A stretch of 64,000 nucleotides of DNA from Pareuzebyella sediminis (GTDB lineage: Bacteria; Bacteroidota; Bacteroidia; Flavobacteriales; Flavobacteriaceae). This document shows, piece by piece, positions 44,828-54,063 of this stretch. The DNA is taken from contig NZ_VTZS01000001.1 in assembly GCF_008367235.1 (NCBI RefSeq), positions 1,178,001 through 1,242,000 of the forward strand, given 5' to 3'. How positions within the stretch are numbered: the first letter of the stretch is position 1; every line of letters starts with the position of its first letter. The notes below the pieces were generated by a model that made no database searches, was not told where the DNA came from, and saw only the letters and a program-made list of their open reading frames with translations. A program made the position numbers and the translations under genes.

Positions 44828-47800
44828 TTATAATCCGAAATTAAAGGTTAAGAAATAACTTTGCGTACCTGGAAAACCAAGGCCCGTAAACCCAATGGCA
44901 TTTCCTCCGGCGCCGGCCGAAAAGGATTCAGGATCAAAACCATCCCACGGGGAATACAGAATGATATTATTAGCGGCCAAGGAAACCCTTAATGACGAAA
45001 ATGGTATTCTATCTAGAATCTTATTCCCTAGAGTATAAGTCAATGAAATATTTCTGAGCTTGACGAAACTGGCATCCTGTACAAAGTTTTCGGTAATGCC
45101 CCTGTAGTCATTTCGCCAGAAACCGGCTCCGTAATCCCTACCGTCGGGGCCAACACCCTGCCCCAACCAAACTTCTTGGGTATTGGCCGAACCATCTTCC
45201 AAAACCCCATCGAAAATCCTCAAATCATTTCTGGCCAAGGTATACTCATTCTTTCCAAAAGCGGAGAGAAAATTATCGTATTGGTTATACTGTTCGACAT
45301 CGGCCCTGAAATCAATTAAGAAGTTCAATTCGAAATTTTTATAGGTCAGTTGGTTTCTCACCCCTCCTATCCACTTCGGAACGGCATTTCCTAAAATAAG
45401 TTGATTGGCATTTCTTTCGGGAAAGCCATCGTCACCGATAATAACGGGCAGCCCACGCTGCAAAAACAAGGCGTCTTCATCAGCGCCAAATCGCTGATAA
45501 CTCGTTCCGTATAAATTCCCATACGCCTCTCCTTCAATTAGTTTCATGGTAACCGTACTGCCCGCATACCCGAACTGACTGCCTACGACAATTTCTTCTA
45601 TGCCCTCTCTAATGGCCTTGATTTCATTATCATTTTTCGACAAATTGGCAGTAGTGGTCCATTGAAAGTTATCGGTCTTAATAATATCAACACCGAGTAC
45701 GAGTTCGACACCACTGTTTTCAATCTCACCTGCATTCGTAATATATTCTGAAAAACCGGTGCCGTCGGAAATAGGAACGGGAATAATTTGGTCTTCGGCA
45801 TTCGACTTATAATAGGTTACGTCAATATCAAGGCGGCTCTGGAAAAATGACAACTGAGCTCCAAATTCGATTGAGGTAGTCAACTCCGGCTTCAAGGAAG
45901 GATCCCCGAAAGTACTGTTTCTACTGAAACCCACCTGACCATCAAGCGGGAAAACAGACGGGGAAACAAAGGTCGCTCCCAAAATATGGGGATTTGTATC
46001 TTTACCTACTTGAGCCCAAGAACCCCTAAGTTTACCGAACGTAAACCATTGAGGGAGCTCAAAACTTTCGGAGAAGACATAACCTAGATTGACCGAGGGA
46101 TAGAAAAAGGAATTATTGTCTTTTGGTAATGTGGAAGAAATATCATTTCTACCCGTTAAGTTAAGGTAGAGAAAGTCTTTGTAATTGACCATCAAATCTC
46201 CGTAAAACCCTACCAACCGTCGAATACTTTTATTTTGACTTGCGAAGATTTGTCTTGTATTGTTCAAATTATAGAACTCAGGTATCACAAAATCCTCACC
46301 TGTAGCGGTGACCCTATCGAATTTTCGTTGAAAAATATCGTTACCCAACCTTAAACTGGTGTTCCAGTCGTCGTTCCATTGCTTCTTTAGAGTAACATAG
46401 AGGTTTGAAGTGATATCTTTACTATTGATTCTAGTTTCTTCGATGAATCCGGTAGAACTAAGAGAATTCTCCCCATCAATACCTTTTGGGCCCGGTGTAA
46501 TCTCGGAACGCATATCACTATAGAAATCCGTTCCGATTCGGTAGGAAAGCATGAGCCAATCGGTAGGGCTATAATTAAAATTTAAATTTCCGATGACACG
46601 ATTTACGTTGTCTTCATAGGTACTGAAACGGGCATCGTAAATTGGATTTGTATTACCGTATGTCTTCATGGTTCCATCTGGATTGATATAGTCCCTAACA
46701 TCTTGAGTTTCGGCCCAATACATCATTCGTTCCATGAACCTGTCGTGGGGCACTCTGTTACCTCCTGAATTGGTATAATTGATTGAACCACTAAAATCGA
46801 ACTTCTCACTTACTTTTACGGTTCCTGAGAGCTTGGCCGAAGTTCGGGCCCAATCGCTGAAAGGTATTATCCCTTTTTGGTCAAACCGGCCGAAAGAACC
46901 ATAAAAGGTCGCGTTCTCCCCACCTCCGGAAATGCTGATACTGTGGTCTGACTGAACGCCCGTGTTAAAGGCCCTGTTCCAATTGTCTTGATATTTGTGA
47001 CCCGGAACGGTCTGTGCCACTTCGGAGATAGGTGCTCCCCATGAAGGCCAAAAACTGGTAGGATCGTATTCCCCGCTAAATCCTTGTCCGTATTGGGTTT
47101 GCAATTCCGGAAGCCTGTTCAATTCCTCGAATCCTACGGAGGTGTTGAGATTAATCCTTACTTGACCTTTCTGGCCCTTTTTCGTTGTAATAATTACCGC
47201 ACCATTTGCAGCCCTGACACCGTACAAAGCAGTGGCAGCCGCCCCTTTTAGTACCGACATTGATTCTACGTCCGCTGGATTGATATCGGCTGCCCTATTC
47301 GAAAGGCCCCTAGGCGTATTAGGTGATTCTACAGTAGAATTATCGATAGGCACCCCATCTATTACGAATAAGGGTTGATTATCGGCAGCTGGATCTAAAG
47401 AGTTAATACCCCGGATAATAATTCTAGCACTTTGACCGGGGGCCCCGCCAGAATTCGTTATTTGAACCCCGGCTACCTGCCCCTGAAGGGCATTGACCAA
47501 ATTGGTCTGTTTGGTTTGCGAGATGGCATCGGCATCTATACTTTGTGCCGCATAGCCCAAGGCTTTCTTTTCTTGGGAAATACCAAAAGCGGTTACGATT
47601 ACCTCATCCAATTGTTCCGAATCCTCCTCCATTGAAACATCAATTACCGAATTTAGACCGACGATGATTTCTTTGGGTTCCATTCCGAGATACGTAAATT
47701 CAAGCGTATCACCAGTCTCCGCTGTAATCGAATAATTCCCATCGAAATCAGTGGTAGTACCGCGAGTCGTCCCGGAAACAATGATGCTTACCCCAGGCAA

Positions 47801-47899
47801 CGGTTGACCAGAAGCATCGGCAACATTGCCGGTTATAGTTTGCCCTAAGACACTAGAGCACCCTAAGAGTAAAAACAAGATTATAGTAATATTCTTCAT
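44828..47899 (-). CDS. SusC/RagA family TonB-linked outer membrane protein
   Basis: A 1023-residue TonB-dependent transporter. It has a signal peptide (ILFLLLGCSSVLGQ), an N-terminal carboxypeptidase-regulatory-like DUF4480 domain (ITGNVADASGQPLPGVSI, TTTDFDGNYSI), the TonB box region (LDEVIVTAFG), a plug domain (VNALQGQVAGVQITNSGG, RIIIRGINSL, FVIDGVPID) and a long beta-barrel. With the SusD partner it forms an energised import complex. There is no anti-sigma/ECF pair next to it. Confidence 0.95.
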   Translation of the reverse strand: MKNITIILFLLLGCSSVLGQTITGNVADASGQPLPGVSIIVSGTTRGTTTDFDGNYSITAETGDTLEFTYLGMEPKEIIVGLNSVIDVSMEEDSEQLDEVIVTAFGISQEKKALGYAAQSIDADAISQTKQTNLVNALQGQVAGVQITNSGGAPGQSARIIIRGINSLDPAADNQPLFVIDGVPIDNSTVESPNTPRGLSNRAADINPADVESMSVLKGAAATALYGVRAANGAVIITTKKGQKGQVRINLNTSVGFEELNRLPELQTQYGQGFSGEYDPTSFWPSWGAPISEVAQTVPGHKYQDNWNRAFNTGVQSDHSISISGGGENATFYGSFGRFDQKGIIPFSDWARTSAKLSGTVKVSEKFDFSGSINYTNSGGNRVPHDRFMERMMYWAETQDVRDYINPDGTMKTYGNTNPIYDARFSTYEDNVNRVIGNLNFNYSPTDWLMLSYRIGTDFYSDMRSEITPGPKGIDGENSLSSTGFIEETRINSKDITSNLYVTLKKQWNDDWNTSLRLGNDIFQRKFDRVTATGEDFVIPEFYNLNNTRQIFASQNKSIRRLVGFYGDLMVNYKDFLYLNLTGRNDISSTLPKDNNSFFYPSVNLGYVFSESFELPQWFTFGKLRGSWAQVGKDTNPHILGATFVSPSVFPLDGQVGFSRNSTFGDPSLKPELTTSIEFGAQLSFFQSRLDIDVTYYKSNAEDQIIPVPISDGTGFSEYITNAGEIENSGVELVLGVDIIKTDNFQWTTTANLSKNDNEIKAIREGIEEIVVGSQFGYAGSTVTMKLIEGEAYGNLYGTSYQRFGADEDALFLQRGLPVIIGDDGFPERNANQLILGNAVPKWIGGVRNQLTYKNFELNFLIDFRADVEQYNQYDNFLSAFGKNEYTLARNDLRIFDGVLEDGSANTQEVWLGQGVGPDGRDYGAGFWRNDYRGITENFVQDASFVKLRNISLTYTLGNKILDRIPFSSLRVSLAANNIILYSPWDGFDPESFSAGAGGNAIGFTGLGFPGTQSYFLTFNFGL

Positions 47900-47910
47900 A
47901 GTGTTTCAAG

Positions 47911-47940
47911 TTAATTCTTCTATATAAAAGTAAGAATTAA
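47911..47940. promoter_or_regulatory. Leader inverted repeat before susC-like gene
   Basis: TTAATTCTT (47911-47919) is mirrored by AAGAATTAA (47932-47940), 12 nt upstream of the start. It could be an mRNA leader hairpin or an operator; AT-rich composition raises the chance level. Confidence 0.35.
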
Positions 47941-48165
47941 TGGCATCAATCTTAGTGGAAACCCTATAATTATGAAAATCTCAAGAAGAGAGGTCCGATT
48001 TTGAACAATTGTAGAAGACAACTCCAAAAAAATAAAAAGATCTACTTAGACCAACTACTTTAAAATATTGATATGTTAATATATCACCTTAAAAATTAAG
48101 AATATTTTAAAATAAATTGTACCTTATTATGGTAAAACTATTTAAGAACCTCAAAACACTCGAAT

Positions 48166-48612
48166 ATGAAAAATTCTATCAAAACTGTTGTTTTGATGTT
48201 AGTCTTTGTTTCTCTTGCAGGACTCACTTCCTTAAAACCTCAGAACGCGAATTCCCTAGAAGGAACTTGGGAATTGATCAATCGTTATAATTGGAAAGAT
48301 GGTAATGTCACCGATACCCTTCCTAATACAAACGGTTATAGACAAGTAAAAATCTACAGTAAAGATAAAGTGATGTGGACCCGTTATTCTCCAGATGACC
48401 CCAATGAATGGTTCGGGTATGGATCATACACCAATACCGAAGACCGACTTGAAGAAAGGTTGGAATACGGCTCAAAGGTGATGATGGCCATTCAGGATAC
48501 TATCGAAGCATTCCGGTTCGAGCTACAGCTCGATAAAGACACGTATAGCCAGATTACGATCGATGAGGAAGGTAATCGCACATTTTCAGAAAATTACAGA
48601 CGAATCGATTAG
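48166..48612 (+). CDS. Small secreted lipocalin-like protein
   Basis: The 148-residue protein has a signal peptide (TVVLMLVFVSLAGLTSL) and a beta-rich mature part opening LEGTWELINRYNWKDG, the opening seen in lipocalin-like/DUF4488-type proteins of Bacteroidota, with YRQVKIYSKDKVMWTRY and a C-terminal DTYSQITIDEEGNRTFSENY strand pair. Function is unknown. It is divergent from the susC gene and ends in a strong terminator. Confidence 0.65.
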   Translation: MKNSIKTVVLMLVFVSLAGLTSLKPQNANSLEGTWELINRYNWKDGNVTDTLPNTNGYRQVKIYSKDKVMWTRYSPDDPNEWFGYGSYTNTEDRLEERLEYGSKVMMAIQDTIEAFRFELQLDKDTYSQITIDEEGNRTFSENYRRID

Positions 48613-48617
48613 AATTT

Positions 48618-48661
48618 AAAAAAGAGCGGAAATCCGTAGAGATGGACTTCCGCTCTTTTTA
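48618..48661. terminator. Bidirectional terminator
   Basis: AAAAAGAGCGGAA (from about 48619) pairs with TTCCGCTCTTTTT (48648-48660). It serves both the lipocalin-like gene and the convergent trxB. Confidence 0.88.
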
Positions 48662-48681
48662 TCCTTGAAACGTATAGTGTA

Positions 48682-49647
48682 TTAACCGACTTCTTCAGGT
48701 GTTTCGATAGTAGCCAAGTACCGTTCGGCATCGAGAGCGGCCATGCAACCGGTTCCCGCAGCGGTTACGGCCTGCCTATATTCCTTATCCTGAGCATCGC
48801 CACTAGCAAAAACACCAGGCTTGTTGGTTTTGGTACTCTTTCCCTTTGTAACGATATATCCCGTTTCATCCATATCAAGTTGCCCCTTAAATATATCGGT
48901 ATTAGGTTTATGGCCTATGGCAATAAAAAGTCCGGTAACGGTAATTTCTTTTTTGTCTCCTGTCTGATTGTTCACAATCCTGAGCCCCTCGACTACTTGA
49001 TCCCCTAAGACCTCATCAACTTCGGTATTGTACAAAATCTCGATATTCTTAAGGTTGTTTACCCTATGTTGCATCGCCTTCGAAGCCCTCATATAATCTT
49101 TACGAACAAGCATGGTCACCTTACTACAGATATTGGCCAAATACGAGGCCTCTTCAGCGGCAGTGTCCCCGGCTCCCACGATGGCCACGTCTTGTCCCTT
49201 ATAAAAAAAACCGTCACACACTGCACAAGCCGAAACTCCTCCTCCTCTTAAGCGCTGTTCACTGGGTATATTAAGATACTTTGCCGATGCTCCGGTAGAA
49301 ATTATAATGGTCTCTGCCTCTATTGATTTGTTGTCATCAATGGTAGCTTTGTGAATGCCCCCGACCTCATCACTTAGCTCGACCGCTGTAACCATACCGA
49401 TACGCACATCGGTTCCGAAACGTTCGGCCTGCTGTTGCAACTGTACCATCATTGTCGGGCCATCAATACCTTCGGGATACCCAGGGAAATTATCTACCTC
49501 CGTCGTCGTTGTCAACTGCCCTCCAGGCTCCATACCGGTATAGACCACCGGCTTTAAATCGGCGCGAGCCGCATAGATAGCCGCCGTATAACCTGCGGGG
49601 CCTGACCCAATAATCAATGTTTTTATCCTTTCAATCTTTTCAGACAT
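48682..49647 (-). CDS. trxB: Thioredoxin-disulfide reductase
   Basis: The 321-residue low-molecular-weight thioredoxin reductase. GSGPAGYTAAIYAARADLKP is the FAD-binding motif, GGVSACAVCDGFFYKGQ carries the redox-active CAVC, VAIVGAGDTAAEEASYL is the NADPH motif and GVFASGDAQDKEYRQAVTAAGTGCMAALDAERYL the C-terminal FAD segment. It reduces thioredoxin in the cytoplasm with NADPH. It is alone in its unit and has a candidate promoter at 49678-49710. Confidence 0.96.
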   Translation of the reverse strand: MSEKIERIKTLIIGSGPAGYTAAIYAARADLKPVVYTGMEPGGQLTTTTEVDNFPGYPEGIDGPTMMVQLQQQAERFGTDVRIGMVTAVELSDEVGGIHKATIDDNKSIEAETIIISTGASAKYLNIPSEQRLRGGGVSACAVCDGFFYKGQDVAIVGAGDTAAEEASYLANICSKVTMLVRKDYMRASKAMQHRVNNLKNIEILYNTEVDEVLGDQVVEGLRIVNNQTGDKKEITVTGLFIAIGHKPNTDIFKGQLDMDETGYIVTKGKSTKTNKPGVFASGDAQDKEYRQAVTAAGTGCMAALDAERYLATIETPEEVG

Positions 49648-49677
49648 GTCTAAAACTTGCTTTAAAAATTAGTGTAA

Positions 49678-49710
49678 CAAAAGTAGCCTTTTTATAAAAA
49701 AACGAATCAA
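49678..49710 (-). promoter_or_regulatory. Promoter candidate for trxB
   Basis: On the minus strand, TACTTTTG (49685-49678) matches the TAnnTTTG -7 consensus exactly. The -33 region has only TTG (49710-49708) 22 nt upstream. The ATG is about 30 nt downstream. Confidence 0.5.
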
Positions 49711-49901
49711 CGAGTTATTAAAAGTTTTCCTCTTTTGGTCGCTATAGCTCCTTAAAAATTACAAGTCGAGAAAAGTTCGAAATATTCTTCGCTAAGATGA
49801 GATATATCAATCTTACTTGAGAGGATCTAGCGAAACTTAGTTCAGAAACCAAACCTTTCTATTTGTAATCCGTAGGTATAGGTAAGAGCAACACAAAAAG
49901 T

Positions 49902-50600
49902 ATGAAAATTCAAAAATTGAACAGTATCCTCATCGAGGATTCCCCATTGCATTGCAAAACCTTGACAAAAATGGTAAAACGCCATCCGAATCTGACTTTA
50001 CAAGGATATTGTCGTAATGCTTTTAGAGCCCAGCAAATGATTACAGATCTGGATATTGACCTTATTTTTCTTAATATAGAAATACCCATAATCAATGGTT
50101 TCGATTTTCTAGAAACCTTGGAAGAGGTTCCTCAAGTAATTATCGTTAGCGATTCAGATAAATATGCGTTAAAAGCCTATGAGTATGATGTTACTGATTA
50201 TCTATTGAACCCCATTTGCATCAATAGGTTTGAAAAAGCTGTAAAAAGAGCTTTGCAAAACCAAAAAGGGTCTCTTTGTGAACAAAATGATAAACATTTG
50301 TTCGTGAAAAGCAATTTTAGAAAGGTTAAAGTTAGATGTAACGAAATAAAATGGATAGAGGCCTTGGGGGATTACGTGCGTCTGGTAACTGAAAAATCGA
50401 ACCTAGTTGTACAAAGTTCAATGAAATCTTTCTATGAAAAACTGCCTAACGACCAATTCGTACGAACACACAAATCGTACATCGTAAACCTTCGTAGAAT
50501 TGAAAGATTCAATACTACTGAAATCGAAGTGGATGGCAAGAAAATTCCACTCAGTAGAAAAAGGAGAACGGTATTTATGAACACACTTGGTGTTGAATGA
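49902..50600 (+). CDS. LytTR-type response regulator with a degenerate receiver
   Basis: A 232-residue protein with a receiver (1-120) and LytTR DNA-binding domain (about 135-232: FVKSNFRKVKVRCNEIKWIEALGDYVRLVT, FVRTHKSYIVNLRRIERF). The receiver is clearly altered: the phospho-acceptor position reads FLNIEIP (Asn in place of Asp), the conserved Lys position reads LLNP (Asn in place of Lys), and the acidic pocket is ED rather than DD. The protein therefore probably cannot be phosphorylated in the usual way. Its neighbour at 50867 keeps all these residues. It may be a constitutive or ligand-controlled regulator, or a dimer partner of the neighbour. Confidence 0.88.
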   Translation: MKIQKLNSILIEDSPLHCKTLTKMVKRHPNLTLQGYCRNAFRAQQMITDLDIDLIFLNIEIPIINGFDFLETLEEVPQVIIVSDSDKYALKAYEYDVTDYLLNPICINRFEKAVKRALQNQKGSLCEQNDKHLFVKSNFRKVKVRCNEIKWIEALGDYVRLVTEKSNLVVQSSMKSFYEKLPNDQFVRTHKSYIVNLRRIERFNTTEIEVDGKKIPLSRKRRTVFMNTLGVE

Positions 50601-50763
50601 CAATGTCAAAATTATACATGCTTTCCGTTTTAAACTATTCCAAAAATAGTTCAGGTGTATTGAGAAAAAAGCCATTTTTTGATTCTCTAATGAAAATAGA
50701 TCAATTTTTACTTTGAAATCATTACAATTGGTTATTTCAATTAGGCATAACAATTATAACCCT

Positions 50764-50771
50764 TATATTTG
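50764..50771 (+). promoter_or_regulatory. -7 element before the second LytTR gene
   Basis: TATATTTG (50764-50771) matches the Bacteroidota -7 consensus. No clear TTTG is found 19-21 nt upstream. It would place the second LytTR gene under its own promoter, with a leader of about 90 nt. Confidence 0.4.
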
Positions 50772-50866
50772 AATTGAAAATCGTTAACAAAAATTGAAGA
50801 AAATCCTTAAAAGGTTTAACGACAATGGCCTATCAAGGTTTTTTTCGGAACGCTTAATCTATAATT

Positions 50867-51571
50867 ATGGGCAAACTTAAACTGAAGACAATAGTCATTG
50901 ACGATTCAAAACTGCAGCGCAAGGCGGTAGTCAAGCTCATTAATGATCATCAGGGTCTAGAGCTGGTAGCCGACTTCGACAATGCCGTAAAAGTGGAAAA
51001 AATGATACGGGACACCCACATAGATATCATTTTTTTAGACATCGAAATGCCGATAATCAATGGATTTGAATTCATGGATTCCTTAGCCAATAGGCCACAA
51101 ATTATATTAATTACCGCCAAACAGGAATATGCCATGCAAGCTTTCGATTACGATGTGACCGATTATTTACTCAAACCTATTACCATTACTCGGTTTAATG
51201 CATCGGTCAAAAAGGCGCTATTAAAACATTCCCTAAAGGAAGATACGGAAGAACCTTATATTTTTGTAAGCAGTCAGCTGAAAAAAGTAAAGGTCTATAT
51301 CAAAGACATTAAATGGATCGAGGGTTGGGGAGACTATGTCAAGGTAGTTACATACGATACCACGCTCTTAGTACTTTCCACGATGAAAGCGTTCATGGAG
51401 GATTTGCCGGACGATCAATTTTTGCGAATCCATAAATCCTATATCGTTAATTTAGACAAAGTAGAGAAATTCAACGGTTCTAAAGTCGAAGTCTGTGGAA
51501 GTCAAATTCCATTAAGTCGACATAAAAGAACGCTATTGGAAGAAGCCTTATTCAATACCTCCCTAAATTAA
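50867..51571 (+). CDS. LytTR-type response regulator, intact receiver
   Basis: A 234-residue paralogue of the preceding protein, with near-identical layout. Its receiver keeps the acidic pair (IDDSKLQ), the phospho-acceptor (FLDIEMPIINGFEF), Thr (ITAKQEY) and the conserved Lys (LLKPITI). The LytTR domain has FVSSQLKKVKVYIKDIKWIEGWGDYVKVVT and FLRIHKSYIVNLDKVEKF. No partner histidine kinase is in the window. It is convergent with galK (6-nt gap). Confidence 0.92.
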   Translation: MGKLKLKTIVIDDSKLQRKAVVKLINDHQGLELVADFDNAVKVEKMIRDTHIDIIFLDIEMPIINGFEFMDSLANRPQIILITAKQEYAMQAFDYDVTDYLLKPITITRFNASVKKALLKHSLKEDTEEPYIFVSSQLKKVKVYIKDIKWIEGWGDYVKVVTYDTTLLVLSTMKAFMEDLPDDQFLRIHKSYIVNLDKVEKFNGSKVEVCGSQIPLSRHKRTLLEEALFNTSLN

Positions 51572-51577
51572 CCGACG

Positions 51578-52711
51578 CTATTCGACAACTATTGAAGTAC
51601 CCCCACTAGGTTTGACCTCAAAGGCTTCCAATTGAATTCCAAATTTATCTTTATAGGATTTCGAGGCACTTTCAATAAATTCAAGGACCGCATCTTGATG
51701 TACAATATTTAGCGTACAACCGCCAAAGCCCCCACCAGTTTGTCGAGCTCCCAACACATTCGAATTCTTCTTTGAGAATGCCACCAAAAAATCGGATTCT
51801 TTGCAGCTCACTTCATACTGCCTGCTGATACCTTCATGGGCCTCATACAACAGACCGCCCAAGGTTGGCAGGTCTTTTTCCTTGAGTGCCTTGGCCATTT
51901 TTATCACTCTTTCATTCTCGGCTATGATGAATTTACATCTGAGATAAACCTTTTGGGAAAGATTATTTTTACATTCCTCAAGCATACTTTGATTTACATC
52001 CCTAAGCGAATCGACCTGAGGAAATTGCTTTCGTATGATTGCAACTCCCTGTTCACACTCTTCTTTTCGTGTATTGTATTCGCTAGAAGCCAAATTATGT
52101 GATACTTTGGTATTCAACAAAATAATGCGATACGGGAAAAGATCGATCGGTATATAATCATATTTCAAAGACCTACAATCTAGCATGATGACATGACCAG
52201 CCTTGCTCATTACCGAAGCAAACTGGTCCATGATACCACATTGTGTTCCTACATAAGTATGCTCGGCTGTTTGTGATAGTTGAACAAGTTGTAATTTAGT
52301 TAGACCTAGACCAAATAATTCGTTAAGACCAAAAGCGAGTCCGCACTCTAGCGCGGCCGAAGAGCTTAGCCCTGATCCGGTAGGCAAATTACTTTCAACA
52401 ATACAGTCAAAACCTCCGAGTTCATTGCTTATTTTAGAAATTTCATAGAGTACCCCTAGAATATAGTTTTCCCATTCTACTCTACTTACCGAAATTTTAT
52501 TCAGGTCTATTTCAAAACCAGTATCATAAGTACGGCTGTAGACATTGCAATGATGGTCAGAGTCATTTTTTTGTAAACTGAACTTAATATTCTTTTCGAT
52601 GGCGGTGGGCAATACATATCCCATGTTATAATCGGTATGCTCGCCTATTAGGTTTATTCTACCCGGAGATTTTACGACCAATTCTGGGGAAAAGTGCTTT
52701 AAAAAATGCAT
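51578..52711 (-). CDS. galK: Galactokinase
   Basis: A 377-residue GHMP kinase. SPGRINLIGEHTDYNMGYVLP is the galactokinase signature, NLPTGSGLSSSAALECG the ATP-binding loop, YVGTQCGIMDQFASVM the substrate-site Asp region, and RQTGGGFGGCTLNIV the third GHMP motif. It phosphorylates galactose at C1 in the Leloir pathway. No galT or galE lies beside it; it starts 7 nt after the FGE-like gene. Confidence 0.95.
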   Translation of the reverse strand: MHFLKHFSPELVVKSPGRINLIGEHTDYNMGYVLPTAIEKNIKFSLQKNDSDHHCNVYSRTYDTGFEIDLNKISVSRVEWENYILGVLYEISKISNELGGFDCIVESNLPTGSGLSSSAALECGLAFGLNELFGLGLTKLQLVQLSQTAEHTYVGTQCGIMDQFASVMSKAGHVIMLDCRSLKYDYIPIDLFPYRIILLNTKVSHNLASSEYNTRKEECEQGVAIIRKQFPQVDSLRDVNQSMLEECKNNLSQKVYLRCKFIIAENERVIKMAKALKEKDLPTLGGLLYEAHEGISRQYEVSCKESDFLVAFSKKNSNVLGARQTGGGFGGCTLNIVHQDAVLEFIESASKSYKDKFGIQLEAFEVKPSGGTSIVVE

Positions 52712-52718
52712 GGGTACA

Positions 52719-53864
52719 TTATTTGTTCCTATTACGGAGCATATCGGGTGTGGCTACGGTGCGAAAGCCTAAATGCTCTAAAGATGAATCTAAACTGGTC
52801 GCCATTCGTGATGATACACGGTAGCTGGCACAATAGGAGGCGTTGCATAAAAAAGACCCCCCTTTCATTACTTTTTCTCGAGCATAGGGATCTCTTTCAT
52901 TGAACGGGGATTCAGCTCCATTAGGATTTTTGATTATTGTATTTTGTGAGAAAAGATCATTATAATACGTGGTATTGTACCAATCGCTCGTCCATTCCCA
53001 CACATTACCGGCCATATCAAAAAGTCCGAAATCGTTAGGGGCAAAAGACCTCACAGGCGCACGACGTTCAAAGCCATCAGCCTTATTATTGGTCACAGGA
53101 AATTCTCCTTCCCAGGTATTTGCCATTTTCGATAGTGGTGATTCATCATCTCCCCAAAAGTAAATCGTACGTGTTTGATTGCCCCTAGCGGCCCTTTCCC
53201 ATTCGGCCTCTGTGGGCAGTCGACGGCCAGCCCATTCACAATAAGCCAAGGCATCTTCATAGGCTATATGAACTACCGGAAAGTCATCCATACCCTTAAT
53301 AGAACTGCCCGGACCATTTGGATGCCTCCAATTCGCCCCTATGGTCCAATTCCACCACTGTGAGAAATCATAGAGATTTGGCACCGAGGTTTTCGTCTTT
53401 TTAAAGGTCAGCGAGCCCGGTTGCATAATCGAATCAGGGGGTCTAGGGGTACCTTCTGGTAATTGCTTTTTCATCTCCTCCCAGTCGATTTCCCGCTCAG
53501 CAACAGTTTTGTAACCCGTCTCTTCAACAAACTTTTTGAATTGGGCATTCGTGACTTCGGTAATATCCATGAAAAATCCATCAACCGCTACTTTATGGGC
53601 CGGTTTTTCATGGTTCATGGCCATCTTATCCTGAGCAACAGCACCTTGATCGAATACGGCCCCTGGAACCCAAACCATACCTTTGGGCACCTCAATATCT
53701 TTTGGCTTTTCCTTGATTACCGTAGTATCTCCCTGACGCGATTCAGATTGATCGATAGACGGTGAAGTAACGGTCTTCGTGTTGGCAATATTCTTATCTT
53801 CTTTACATCCCACGAAAGCCGTAAACAAAATAAATCCTACTAAAAAACTAATATTCTTTTGCAT
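52719..53864 (-). CDS. Formylglycine-generating enzyme-like (SUMF1) lipoprotein
   Basis: A 381-residue protein with a lipoprotein signal (FTAFVGCKED) and an FGE-sulfatase domain: MVWVPGAVFDQGA, PAHKVAVDGFFMDITEVTNAQFKKFVEET, PVVHIAYEDALAYCEWAGRRLPTEAEWERAARG, NVWEWTSDWY and GGSFLCNASYCASYRVSSR. The latter has Cys residues in the region where FGE holds its Cu-binding pair. Lipoprotein SUMF1 proteins in Bacteroidota also include gliding/T9SS components such as GldK relatives, so either activation of a secreted sulfatase or a structural role is possible. It is co-transcribed with galK. Confidence 0.87.
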   Translation of the reverse strand: MQKNISFLVGFILFTAFVGCKEDKNIANTKTVTSPSIDQSESRQGDTTVIKEKPKDIEVPKGMVWVPGAVFDQGAVAQDKMAMNHEKPAHKVAVDGFFMDITEVTNAQFKKFVEETGYKTVAEREIDWEEMKKQLPEGTPRPPDSIMQPGSLTFKKTKTSVPNLYDFSQWWNWTIGANWRHPNGPGSSIKGMDDFPVVHIAYEDALAYCEWAGRRLPTEAEWERAARGNQTRTIYFWGDDESPLSKMANTWEGEFPVTNNKADGFERRAPVRSFAPNDFGLFDMAGNVWEWTSDWYNTTYYNDLFSQNTIIKNPNGAESPFNERDPYAREKVMKGGSFLCNASYCASYRVSSRMATSLDSSLEHLGFRTVATPDMLRNRNK

Positions 53865-53887
53865 GAATGGTTCTAAATATTAAGGTT

Positions 53888-53895
53888 CAAAGTTA
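53888..53895 (-). promoter_or_regulatory. -7 element for the SUMF1-galK unit
   Basis: On the minus strand TAACTTTG matches the TAnnTTTG consensus exactly, 24 nt before the start codon. No clear -33 TTTG is found. Confidence 0.45.
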
Positions 53896-53994
53896 CCCTA
53901 TTTTTTTATATCACTTGGCATACCCATAATCATCTTTCGCAAGAATTCATGCAGTCGTTAGTAACAAAAAACCTTTCAATATCTTACTATTAGT

Positions 53995-54027
53995 AATAAA
54001 AATGTCCCTGCCAAAAGACAGGGACAT
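53995..54027 (-). terminator. Terminator of the Gfo/Idh gene
   Basis: Reading the minus strand, ATGTCCCTG (54027-54019) and CAGGGACAT (54010-54002) form a 9-bp stem followed by TTTTTATTA. Confidence 0.85.
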
Positions 54028-54063
54028 CGCTAAATTAAGTGGAGTGTTTGAAAATTATAGTGC

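Noticed and set aside
52719-53864. Calling this gene GldK of the gliding/type IX secretion machinery
   Set aside because: The FGE fold and lipobox fit both, but no gldL, gldM or gldN follow; galK does, so the specific name is not supported.
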